Shown piece by piece: positions 46,945 to 57,919 of a stretch of DNA of 64,000 nt. Numbering within the stretch: position 1 is the stretch's first letter; each line of letters opens with the position of its first letter. The position numbers and the translations under genes were made by a program. Origin of the DNA: Epiperipatus broadwayi (taxonomy: Eukaryota; Onychophora; Udeonychophora; Euonychophora; Peripatidae). The stretch is from contig JAQFVV010000258.1 of the NCBI GenBank assembly GCA_028023455.1, positions 293,501-357,500 of the forward strand, in the 5' to 3' direction. The notes beneath the pieces are model-generated. The model did not search any database. It saw nothing but the letters and a program-made list of their open reading frames with translations, and was not told where the DNA came from.

Positions 46945-48195
46945 AAACACCATCATCACAAACCTTCAGGAAAACAATAAACGTAGCATTTTCTGTATTT
47001 TTGCAAAATGTGACAATCATGTACTGTCAATGTAAATGTACTTTTATGTGCATTTTTATAGTAAATAAAATACACCAATAGTGAAAAATGTTTTACTTTT
47101 TAATATTAATCAACAAATAATGAGTCACTATTTATTAAAATGTTTAGTTTAAAAAAAAATAAAGTAATTCAACTGGGCACAAGTATTTTACAGCACATAC
47201 ATATTGACTGTTTTTACTAATAAAAAATATAAATTGAAAATTATTTTACAATTTTTTTTAAAAAAAAGCAAAGCAATTCAATCAAACAAATATTTTCCAA
47301 GTTGCTGAAGATTAAATACTGTATGTTGCAGCTGGAAAAAAAAATTTGTGATGTCAAATTAGCATGTATTATGCTGATTCTAAATACAATAAGTTTTGAA
47401 ATCATATTTTTGTCTCAGATGTTTTCATTTAATCATATTTCTGAAAGACTTATATGGCAAGTACTTACTAATAAAGACCCTGCATTGGCATTGTTGTGAT
47501 AGTGCTATCTAATGAATGAAAAGGATTGTGAAACAAACAACCTGGGTCAAATCTGATTTGCTTCTGTAACAGACATGAAGAAAGAATATTAAGAATAAAT
47601 TTATTCTGGCAATGAGCTACTCATACTGAAGCTGACAAATCACTTGTGTACAATTATTTTTGGTACACTTTGTTTGACATTCTACCATGAAATAAGATTG
47701 CTGAGAGAAAAGTATATTTTATAAAATATAATAAATATATATATAAATGTAGATTTTTATTTAATAAACAAGATTATTTTTATTGTAACTACCCTAATAA
47801 TCAAAGAAAATGTACATGTAGTTTTTTTAAGATAAGAAAAAAATGCATTTAATTATAATTAAGAAAGGGAGGAAGATATATTTCTTCTCCCTAATTAAAT
47901 ATGGTTGATTGGAATATCGATCGCCAATACGAACTTAATAAATGAAAAAAGAAAAAAAATTAGAGATTATATAAAAAAATCAAACCTTGTTTAAATTTGT
48001 AAAGCATTCATATGGGTTGATGAAATGATGTTAGTCCATAAACAAAAATGAATGCCATATTAAAGATAAAAGAAAACCATGTGTTATAAGTTATGATTAA
48101 TATTGCAAATATTAAAAATAAGCTTTGTGGAAGAATTAAATTCCTGAAGGGACAAAGTAAAGTGTCAATAGGTACTTGCATGATGAAACCAGATC
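46945..48195. other. AT-rich non-coding stretch
   Basis: No gene recognised. The frame at 47302-47499 has no known motif. Confidence 0.5.
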
Positions 48196-48200
48196 AGTGA

Positions 48201-48352
48201 TATAAAAAGGCGCCCCAGAGAACTTTGTTTCATAATATTATTCACGAATTCTGAAAATTAAGAGTGCTGTACTCTTCATTGAGCAGCGTATCACAGAGAA
48301 AAATCCAAACCTGTAGAAAAATGTTTTGTCGCATGTTTGTTTTTACCTGCAG
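48201..48352 (+). promoter_or_regulatory. Candidate TATA promoter and first-exon-like segment
   Basis: TATAAAAAGG at 48201-48210 is followed by a local rise in GC (cgcccc). About 30 bases downstream is a plausible start region (48228-48235). An ATG at 48321 opens MFCRMFVFTC and is cut after 32 bases by a donor-like CAG|GTATAA at 48350-48356. The spacing suits a short first coding exon of an arthropod-style small secreted protein gene, but no downstream exon was identified and chance cannot be excluded. Confidence 0.25.
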
Positions 48353-48359
48353 GTATAAT

Positions 48360-51300
48360 TCAAACCAGATGTACTGCTATACAGATACAGTAGCTGATGC
48401 CTTCTTCGTAACCTAAAGTTGAGAGAATTCCTTGATTCAGAAATGCTGTGCCTATATAATACCAGGACCCTAGCAAGCTAATAAGAAAAACAACACTTCA
48501 AACGGACTTAATGGATCTCATAGTTCATGGATATAAAAAAATCCATGACCACGGTATACACTTATTATAGCAATCATTAAATCTATTCAAAAAAAATAAG
48601 ATATGATTAATAAAAGCTCTACACCTAACTTTAGTGGTTATCTGAACTAATAAAACAAACTTTTAATGAACTAATAAGAATGTTATATATCTATTCTATG
48701 TAATGTTGTATCTATAAGGTGATGTTTAATAATACTCAATAAGATAGTATTAATAAATAATTTTGTATTTATAGTATGTATTTACTTGTTTATTAAATCT
48801 ATGCGATAAACTTAAATTCAGCAATCTTCATTATTTAGATTCTTCCATGAATGGGTGCTAATACATGTATTCAATTTACTAAATCTCCATAAATAGAAAC
48901 CAGATAACAAAAACTTGTAATTATAAAGGAGAGAAATTCCGTCTTTATTAATTAACTTTGTGATGGTGTGTGTTCAGCTAATGTGGTCTACTGAACATTG
49001 GTGCTTGAAACAAATAAATAAAAACTGTCACAAGTTATAGTTCTCCTTTATATCATATAATATGACATGATCAGGAAATATAATCGTGTTTCCCTAATAT
49101 TTATTTATTAAATTAAAATGAAGGGTACAATTTGGTCAAATCACAATCGTTAATCTGTTATACTTGTATGTATTATATAAATGATAATAAACACTTTAGT
49201 AACTGGGATCTATATAAATATAATTTAAAAAATATCAGATGAAAAAGTTACGACCCAGTACACTTGGTAAGTCAGAATTGATCTAATGTTTTCCATTATT
49301 CTGCCATGATGGGCAAAGTAATTAGCAAATCAACTTTGTGACATATTGGAGCTAGTATTCTGCTTATACGAACCTACCTATAATGACAGTTATAAAGTTG
49401 AATAGAAAGCAGTCACAATGGGAAATAGTTCAACTTCCACAAAAAAGTTTGTCACACATAATGTTCATCAAAACTAGACATCAAAGGTATGTATTGATGA
49501 AGTACCAATCCAAATAAAAAAAGCCAGATTTTCTGGTCATCAAATATATAAAACTGAGGGAAGATGTGACAATACAGCAAAGTATTTACATATTAGAATT
49601 AAGCTATCCATATTGTGAATCAGAGAAATCGCAGATCTCAAATAGATGGATTCAATTTAAAAGGAGGGTCTTATTGAAGCTATTTCTATATGCCAAGCTA
49701 AGACAGGAATACTCTGTGTCCCATTTTTTAACAAGGTGTATCCAATTCAGTCATACATCCCAATGAATAGCTATCCTACATGAATCTAAATGTAATAGGA
49801 TTCTGACATTCAACCATGAAGCCAAATGCAAAATTCTGAAAATGGTGGAAGTCATATCCCAGAACTGTTATAGTTTCACTTGAACACATATGCTGGAAAA
49901 TGTTGGGCAGAACAGCAGTAATCCATACACCTTTCAAGAATTTCTGAAGAACATTCATGCAAATTATAACCAAAAAAATATTTGATTTACTTTTTTTTTC
50001 TGCTACAAAAAAAAATGATTCGCAAATTACTTTGTTTCAATTTCAAAGAGAACTCTTCATTATCTCATTTCAATTTTGATTAGTTTTCTTTAAATTTACA
50101 ATAAATTAAACTAATTTTTATTATTGTTTAATTAAAGTATAACACACACACGCACAAAAAATACAACATATAATATATATTGTTTCATCATAATATTACA
50201 CAACTTTTTACAATTTGCATTTATTATTATTTTATGTAAAATTTTACATAAACATTATTTTACTATTTTAATTTTTTTGTTGTTGTTGTTTAAATAAAAA
50301 AACAATCATCAAATTACATTCATTAATTTATATAAAATATTTTACTTTGAGAATATTAAGTTTATCAATTAGTAATTTCAGTATGGGTTTAACCCAGAAA
50401 GTGTAATGTAGTGTCTACTATATTGGTACCACATGAACACCAGTTTCTAATTCAATTTACATTTGTGGTCGCATAAGCATTTCTTTATTAATTAAAATAT
50501 CTAAAAATTGATTTTATTATTAGTTTCCCTTTCAACAATAAATTAATTTTTTTCATCACTTTTCTTTATATATTCCATAAAATGTTTGCTTTTCGTTTTG
50601 TTAAGTCAACAACAACATATCTTTTGTAAAATACAGATTAGTTATTTATATATAAAGTTAGTTAATAAATATTAATTTTTAAAAAGAGGATAAATTACAA
50701 CTCTTTTGAACGCAAAAACAATCATTATTTTATAAACATCCTTTTCTATAAGTAATTTGTTTTGCTTTAGGTAAGCTATTTATTTAAAACAAATATTAAA
50801 AAATTCTTAAAAAGATAATTATCTAAATATTAACCCCCAATTTTCTGAAATATACTTCCTTTAGAAAATTATTTTCTAATCTTAATGTTTTGGATAAATA
50901 GACTAAAATATTACTTGTAAATCTCAATAGTTGATTTTTAATTGACTACTTTAAAATGTACATAGTGTGAATTTGATATTAGATTATTTAAAAAATGATT
51001 TATGGTTGCATAAAAAAAATTATTTATCTATTCAAAAAAAATCTAAAAAATTTAATTATTAATGAGTTGGAGTTATTAAAAAAAATGTAAATTTTTCTTT
51101 CTTTATTTATTTAAAACAAAAATGCTTTCAATGTGATAATCTACAGAAATGCATTTTCTTAATGATCATACAATAATCAAAATTTGTTCTTATAAAGTAG
51201 AAGACATCCACTTCATAAATTAAAATAAAAAATAATTTTATAAAATTATTTTAATTTCTTCAAATTATACAACAATATTAGGTTACCAATTTCATCCACT

Positions 51301-51770
51301 TATTTTTTCATCTATTTCACAATAATAATATTTCAAATTTCATAGGTTTTTTTTTTCTTTTTTGACCAATTCATCTACAAACTTCTATTCATACTAAATG
51401 CTACCCACCTTTAAGGCAAGATTTAGGTGAAGAGGAAGAGATAGTTTATTTATGCCTCCGTTTTGTTTTTTATTATTTAAATTTCGCATGCATTTATAAG
51501 TGATATATACAGAAAAAAAATTAAAATTAATCTAACAGGTTAATTTGAATACTTATTTTACAATACCTATCAATAATAATAAATAAATATGCTACATACA
51601 TATAAATAAGTGAAGTTTTTAACAAAATTGTACAACTTTATAGCTGAACCGCTTTCGGGGCAATCTTTAAAACTCCACAATCATAGCTATTTAATATATA
51701 ATGAATGATAAATAACGTTTTTTAAACATAAATGTTCTATATAAAATATTTATATATTCAAATAATTAAA
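48360..51770. other. AT-rich non-coding stretch
   Basis: 48360-48500 and 49240-49900 are somewhat less AT-rich. The frames 49566-49766 (+) and 49776-49973 (-) match nothing I recognise. 50000-51600 is very AT-rich. Confidence 0.5.
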
Positions 51771-51774
51771 TATT

Positions 51775-52160
51775 TTATGCTTTGGAAAGAGTAAAGCAAG
51801 CTTCTCTTTTGTTAATGGCATTGTTATTTTTGGCTATTATATATGCTTCTTTTACTTTTCTTTCACTATCATTTCTTTCTGAACAAATAAGCTTCAGAAA
51901 GTTCAAAAATATGATTGTTTGTAATCTGGTGCTCCCAAAATATTGATTTAGTTTTATCTTTAATTTTAGCTTTATTATATAAATACTTGTATTGATATAC
52001 CCTGTTGGTAATATTGGCACGTGTTTAACCTATATATATATATATAGCTTTACAACCTATTTTAGGGCAAGCTATTCTACAAACAATTTGGGGAATTGAT
52101 TCATAATTAATGCAACCTTTAGAATTATTAATAGATCTATTAGTATTAGGAGGAGTAATA
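51775..52160 (-). pseudogene. GIY-YIG nuclease domain of Penelope-like element 3
   Basis: Minus strand: NTNRSINNSKGCINYES, then IVCRIACPKIGCKAIYIYIG (C-P-x-x-G-C-K-A-x-YIG core, stretched by a TA microsatellite), TRANITNRVYQYKYL and KTKSIFWEHQITNNHIFEL. After a frame change: FLKLICSERNDSERKVKEAY and IIAKNNNAINKREACFTL, the typical SE-x-N/D-x-x-x-R-x-VKEAY-x-IAK...N closing part. One frameshift and one stop are seen. Confidence 0.65.
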
Positions 52161-52520
52161 TATTTATTTGGAAATCATTGGAAAAATTCTTTATTATTTT
52201 TGGTGTGATATTGTTTATAAACTTCTATAATCATTAAAATGTTGTTTATTGATATTTTTATAAAAATTATATATGTTTTTTAATAGCATTCAATTTGAAG
52301 CCAATACTAATAAATCTTTAGTATATAGTTCTATGTTATTATTTCTATCCACTTCAAAATAACAAAGCTGATAATTTCGATACAAAAAAAAAACGCAAAA
52401 CCTGTCCATTTATGTGTATTTGGAATATTACTTTTAGGATGAGTACATCCTCTTATTTTAAATGGCTTCATCAACATTTTATATACAAGTTTATTTTCTT
52501 CTTTGGAAATATTTAAATCT
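51775..52520 (-). mobile_element. Third Penelope-like element remnant
   Basis: Minus-strand fragment of a different Penelope-like family from the two foldbacks. Upstream of the nuclease domain, 52520-52200 has open stretches (MLMKPFKIRGCTHPK, then NIPNTHKWTG) that may be the end of the reverse transcriptase but are not diagnostic. There is no inverted arm here. A TA run at about 52033-52046 interrupts the coding sequence exactly at the YIG motif. Confidence 0.5.
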
Positions 52521-52524
52521 AAAT

Positions 52525-55280
52525 GTTTGACCTTATGAGATTAATATTCTTTAATATTTTTTAAAATTTTATTAAAAACTTCACTTATTTATATGTATGT
52601 AGCATATTTATTTATTATTATTTTATAATTTTAAAGTGATGTATATATATTATTACAAATGGTTAATATCTATCAATAAAAAAATTTCATTAATTGTGTC
52701 AATATTTTTAAAAAATCATATAAGTATAATGTCTTTATTATTTGAGCACATAATCATAAATATAAACATTTCACAGTTACATTTTTAAATTCACTCCACA
52801 CAATGAATAATCACTAAACAATTAACAACACTATGTACATATGTTGTAATACAGAGCACAAAACATGGGCTTTCTTGAAATATTACATTGTATTATAGTA
52901 ATCAAATTCAGAACTCCACTTAATCCAATTCCATCGTCCTTAGTTTTTCCTTAAAAATTAAAAAAATATTTTTTATTAAAAATGAAAACTATTTTACATT
53001 TTATGCTAAACAAAGAAATAATAATTAAACCTAGACAAAAGTTTTAAAAATCCCAAATATTAGATCAAACTCAAAAAGATAATGACTCTATATTTTTCAG
53101 ACAAAACAGCATGACATCCATCCATTTTCTTTTGTTTCAGTCTTTAATTCATAGACTATTGATATATATATATTCACATTCACTTATCAAATTCTTATAT
53201 TTTATGGTAAATCACAACATATAATTTAACTACTTTGAAGTATTTGTATTTTCATCTATTTAATTTTATAAATTGTTATATAAATTTCATTTAGAGCAGT
53301 TTTGCTGAATGCTTAAAGCATCCTAAACTCTAACTTAAATCTAATCAATATAAAACAATAAAATGTGTTTTTTTTTTGTTCAGAAGAACATGTGACAAAA
53401 AGTAATAGAGTTTAAATCCAAGACATCCTAATTTCTAACTTGAATCTAATTAATATGTAATAATTTAATGTTTTGGTTGTTTGTTTTTTTTTTGATCAGG
53501 AGACCATAAAATGTTTAAGCAATAAAAGTGACAGATTTAGTTCAGCACAGGGATCTTTTTTTGGTTTAATTTGTTTATAATAAAAAAATACATTTATTAG
53601 CATTTCTATTGAAAATCCCAACATACTCTGCAATCACATGCTACATTTTCGGAGGGAAAATTTTTAGTACAGATCTCCATTTTCTGTGGTAATATTAAAT
53701 GTTTTGTTTCAAGGTGACAACAATTCCTGCTATATATTACATGGTAAATATCGTATGAATATATTTAATGTGTTTTTATAAATATTATTTAAAAACCAAA
53801 ATCACTTACTGTTTGCCTGATGCAAACAAAACTTAAAAATTGGCTTAATTAATATAAATATAGTTTCATTTTGTTCTTTACAAAATCATTTTCATCATGA
53901 AACTGATAAAAAAATAAAAGAGCATGCCTGAGTTATTCGGAATTTAAAAAAATTCTGTGACTTTCATTTACAAACGTAAGTCCAAACATTAAAACTCTGG
54001 TAAAAGCAAAAAAAAAAAAATTCAAAATGGAGTCAAAGATGTGAGTGAAGAAAATTTGGAAATCAAATTGTAATAATAAGACTCATTTAGTAAGCTATAT
54101 TTAAACTTTATTTTTTTCTATAATACATTATTATATTATTTTAAAAAACACACAAAATATTTTTATCTATAACATACTATACTTTATACAAAAAGAGAAA
54201 AGTAGCAAAAAAGCTGTATAGACTGTGTGAACTTATACATAAAACAATTGATGCCTTTTTTGTGAAATGTTGGCCAATAGTTGGTTAAGTTATTGAATAA
54301 TAACACTTATAAATTAAGTAACCTCTATATTATATATAAAAAAAAAATTAAAGAAATAACAACAATGTGGAAATTCATACAAAAGAAATATATAAATAAA
54401 ATTTGTTTCAATGCAATCTTTTGACTGCATAAATAAAATAAACAATCAAGTGATTATATGCTAGGAAAAATATATCAAGCCCCCAGATGGTGAGATGAAC
54501 ATAAGATAACAAACTTTTTTATTTTTTTTTTACTTCTCTCAGCAGGAAATAGAGGCAGAAACCTTTACTCTTAAGTCCACCACCTTAACAATGCAATAAA
54601 TTATTTGCATGAAGTGACTTTACAGTTTAAAAAAAAATTCAATAAAAATCATAAACTCGCATTTCATATATATACACACAAATAAATATCAAAACAATAT
54701 ATATATAAATACTTAAAATCAAAAATATTTACCCTCATCATTAGTCTCACTCAAAAAAGAAATCTAAAGTAAACAATACTGATATGTTCAAGAATAAATT
54801 GGGGCTTAAAAATATTATGCAACTTTAAAAATTATTATAACAATTTAAAAATTATTATAAAGGATTTTTTACTACAGTAAATACAGTAAGCTTGTTTACA
54901 TTATTAAATATCATTATATCACATCAATTAAATACATTGATATGTTGTTGTTGTTTTTTAAATAAAAAAAAGATTGACCTAGGTTTATTTCAAGTTATTT
55001 CATAGCAATAAACAAGATTAAAAGAAACAATGATTCCCATTTAAAAATAAATACTAAGTGAAGTTATTTTATTACTGTAATTAATTATAATATGGACGAA
55101 GTGAAGCAATTTTATTAGTTTATTACTACAAATAATTATTATATATTAATTTTCTAAAATTAAAATCTATACTAATTTTTAAAACATGATAAATATAAAT
55201 TTGTTATTATTCTTCAATTAATATTTCATGTTATCTACACAATTCAAAGACTTACAATATATAAAATATACTATATACCA
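52525..55280. other. AT-rich non-coding stretch
   Basis: No gene recognised. Includes the decayed 105-bp duplication at 53319-53515 and many A/T homopolymers. 54815-54860 has a 20-bp direct repeat of tttaaaaattattata. Confidence 0.5.
53319..53515. repeat. Imperfect tandem duplication, about 105-bp period
   Basis: catcctaaactctaacttaa...attc-type sequence followed by a T-run and ttcagaagaacatg recurs as catcctaatttctaacttga... a T-run and gatcaggagaccat. Divergence is substantial, so the duplication is old. Confidence 0.55.
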
Positions 55281-55285
55281 TATAT

Positions 55286-55765
55286 AATGGGCAAAACTCT
55301 ACATTAGTGCCACTCAGTGCAAGACAGAATAATCAGTGGATATAAGGTTTTGCATAAAATCCCTACCTAGTGCCTACTCTTCCAATATCCCCAGACTAGT
55401 TTCTGGCTTGTGGTCTTCATCAGTAAGGAGCCTTGGATCTGAGAGCACTGCACCTAGATCTTAGGATCTAATGCAACACTGCAGCAGCCACCTTTTATCT
55501 CTAATTAATTACAAAACTGAGTCTAAAATTGAAAACAATATTTTCAATCCAAACTCATTAACTTATCCAAGGTTCCTTCCTCACTGATGAAAGCCACAAG
55601 CTAGAAACTAGTTTAGGGCTATTGAGAGTAGGTATTAGATAGAGATTTCATGCACAAACCTTCTTGCATCCATTGTTTAGTCAGGCTTGCACTGAGTGAC
55701 ACTAATGTATGGAGAGTTTTCCTGCTTTAACAGCTTGAGCAAGCATAAGAAATGGTGATCAAGTG
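55286..55765. mobile_element. Foldback element, family C, long copy
   Basis: Left arm about 55286-55432 and right arm about 55567-55725 are reverse complements with a central spacer of about 135 bases. Arms share gccactcagtgcaag, gcataaaatccctac and agactagtttctggcttg with the 37.7 kb copy, and the sequence right of the arm (acagcttgagcaagcataag, 55729-55748) is also shared. On the plus strand at 55575-55607 the right arm reads cactgatgaaagccacaagc then tagaaac, a CTGATGA/hairpin/GAAAC arrangement. Confidence 0.8.
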
Positions 55766-55909
55766 ATACCATATATAAACCTTATTCTTATCTTACAATC
55801 ATACAGATTAATATTCATTAAGGCTGTAGCCTCAAGCACATGCATATAAAATGCGATAGTAGGGACCTCTACAGGTCTTAAAACCACAAGCTTACTCATT
55901 GGAAGAAAA

Positions 55910-56025
55910 GAGGGGAACCCTTCTTTACTTCAACCTACTTTCTATTTAAATAAGTGAAGCTGAAGCGGTTCGATCTGAGAGTGTGAAGCTATTCAATACT
56001 TCACTAATTAAGTCCACATTTCTTA
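55910..56025 (-). repeat. Partial copy of MITE-like family 1
   Basis: The minus strand matches the centre and right arm of the 9.6 kb element: gtggacttaattagtgaag, agcttcacactctca, and agaaagtaggttgaag occur in the same order and spacing. The outer arm and the GATAAGAG palindrome are missing. Confidence 0.7.
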
Positions 56026-56029
56026 TTAC

Positions 56030-57590
56030 ACATTAATACTCGTGAAATCTTTCAATTTACAACAAGTCAATGGAAAGATTTTATAGTGAGAAATCTATTA
56101 CGATAATTTAAAGTTGTAGCAATAGTTATGAGTTTATTAAACATGACATACTAAGAGGAAATTGGAAAGATTCTATTAATATTCTTTCCCAAAATATCCA
56201 GTGCATCAAATTTTAGTAGCTTTCCTTAATCAGAATACAATAAGTTTTAAACATAGGAATGTTGATTCCAAGAATGATTTACAATGGTATGGGGAAAGAA
56301 TCCAGTATTAGTGAACCATTTTTTATCAAAACAAAACATAAATCATGAGTTGTCTGTTCCCCATTGTAGACAATCTAGTTGATTCTCATTTACATATTCT
56401 AAAGGGCATCTATGAGAATTAACATCTATAAATACAGAAGGTGTGGCAAAATCTAGAAAAGGTAGATAGAGCAGTTTATATTGGTAGGTTTATAAATATT
56501 ACATAAATAAAATTATCTTTATCTAAAGATTTTCTTGTAAAAAATGATGAAAATTATTTATATATTAATGAAAACTGTTTATTGAAAATTTGATAAAAAT
56601 ACAACATTTAAAAAAATAAAAGCTACTAAAAAAAAACAATAATAGAAAAGAACTAAAATGAGGGTTTTTTGGGGATGGCAATTTCAAATGCATTATAGTG
56701 GAACATACTTTATTGGCAGTCTTAATGCTTGCTTAAACCCAACTTAAGAAATCTGTATGACATATATAAAAAAAAAATAATGAATAGGACAACACAACAT
56801 TCAGTTCATTTTTTGTTTCATGTTGTGTGAATATTTCTTACACTTTTTTTTTCATTTTTTGGAAAAAATATTTTTGTTTTTATTCTATTGGTTGATTCAA
56901 CAGTACATATTTGACTTAACAAAGTCATGGAATGACTCATTTATAAAAGAATTGATTGCTCAAGAAAATGTATTGGCTGTATTTGCTGAATAAAAATCAA
57001 ATATTATGATTATATTTCTCTAGCATTCATCTTGATATTAGGAATAAAACAGTGCAATTTTCATTGGCAACATTATTGGGGGGAAATGTAGATATGATAC
57101 ATAAATAATAAAATTACAGATTAAATATTAGTGCAGAAAGCAGTTGTAAATGTTTTAGCTGAAATAAATTAAACTAATAAACAAGAAACTGATATTTCAC
57201 TTAAGATATTAAAGACTTCAAGCAAATTAGTTGGTTATTAAATGTTCTTTCAGAATTTACAATGCCATTTAAAAAAAAAGTTTAATGCAGTAAAATATAA
57301 GGGATTTTAGAATCATAAGATATTTTTATCTCAAGAGCAATTAAATGGTAAAATGGTAGAGAGATAAAAAAAAAAACTTCCACAGAATGATAAGAATTAT
57401 TGCTGAAGAAGGCATAAGCAATCATCCCATATTTTAATTTAAATTACTAAATGAGTTTTGTAATTGACTAAGATATTTTCTAGTGCAAAACTGTAATTTT
57501 AAACAAAATGTAATCAATCCTTACATATACACTGTAGTATTATATGAAATCAACATTGTTTTTCTTAAATGTGAGAAAATTCTCAATCCA
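56030..57590. other. AT-rich non-coding stretch
   Basis: No gene or element recognised. Confidence 0.5.
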
Positions 57591-57594
57591 AGTC

Positions 57595-57914
57595 ACATGA
57601 CAGAGACTAAAAGATAAGAGCAGTTATCTTGTCTTTGTACCTAAATGCAATTATATAGGTCAATCTTAAGTATCTTCAATTGAGAGCATAAAGATTTTAT
57701 ATTATTCACTTTACGTCCATTTTCTTTATTATAACATATTATTATCTGGAATTTTTAACACTTACTGTGTGTTACTATCATATGATAGAGACTTTGAAAA
57801 GACAAGAGTGGTCATCTTATCTTTGTACCTAAATGCAATTATATAGGCCAATCTTAAGTATCTTGGATTGAGAGCATGAAGCTTATATATTATTAACTTT
57901 CTTTCCATTTTGTT
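57595..57914 (+). repeat. Tandem duplication, 188-bp period
   Basis: 57595-57726 and 57781-57914 are direct copies with about 10-15 percent difference, sharing ctttgtacctaaatgcaatt and caatcttaagtatctt. Each starts with a short hairpin around aagataagag/cttatctt that resembles the internal palindrome of MITE family 1. Confidence 0.8.
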
Positions 57915-57919
57915 TGATA

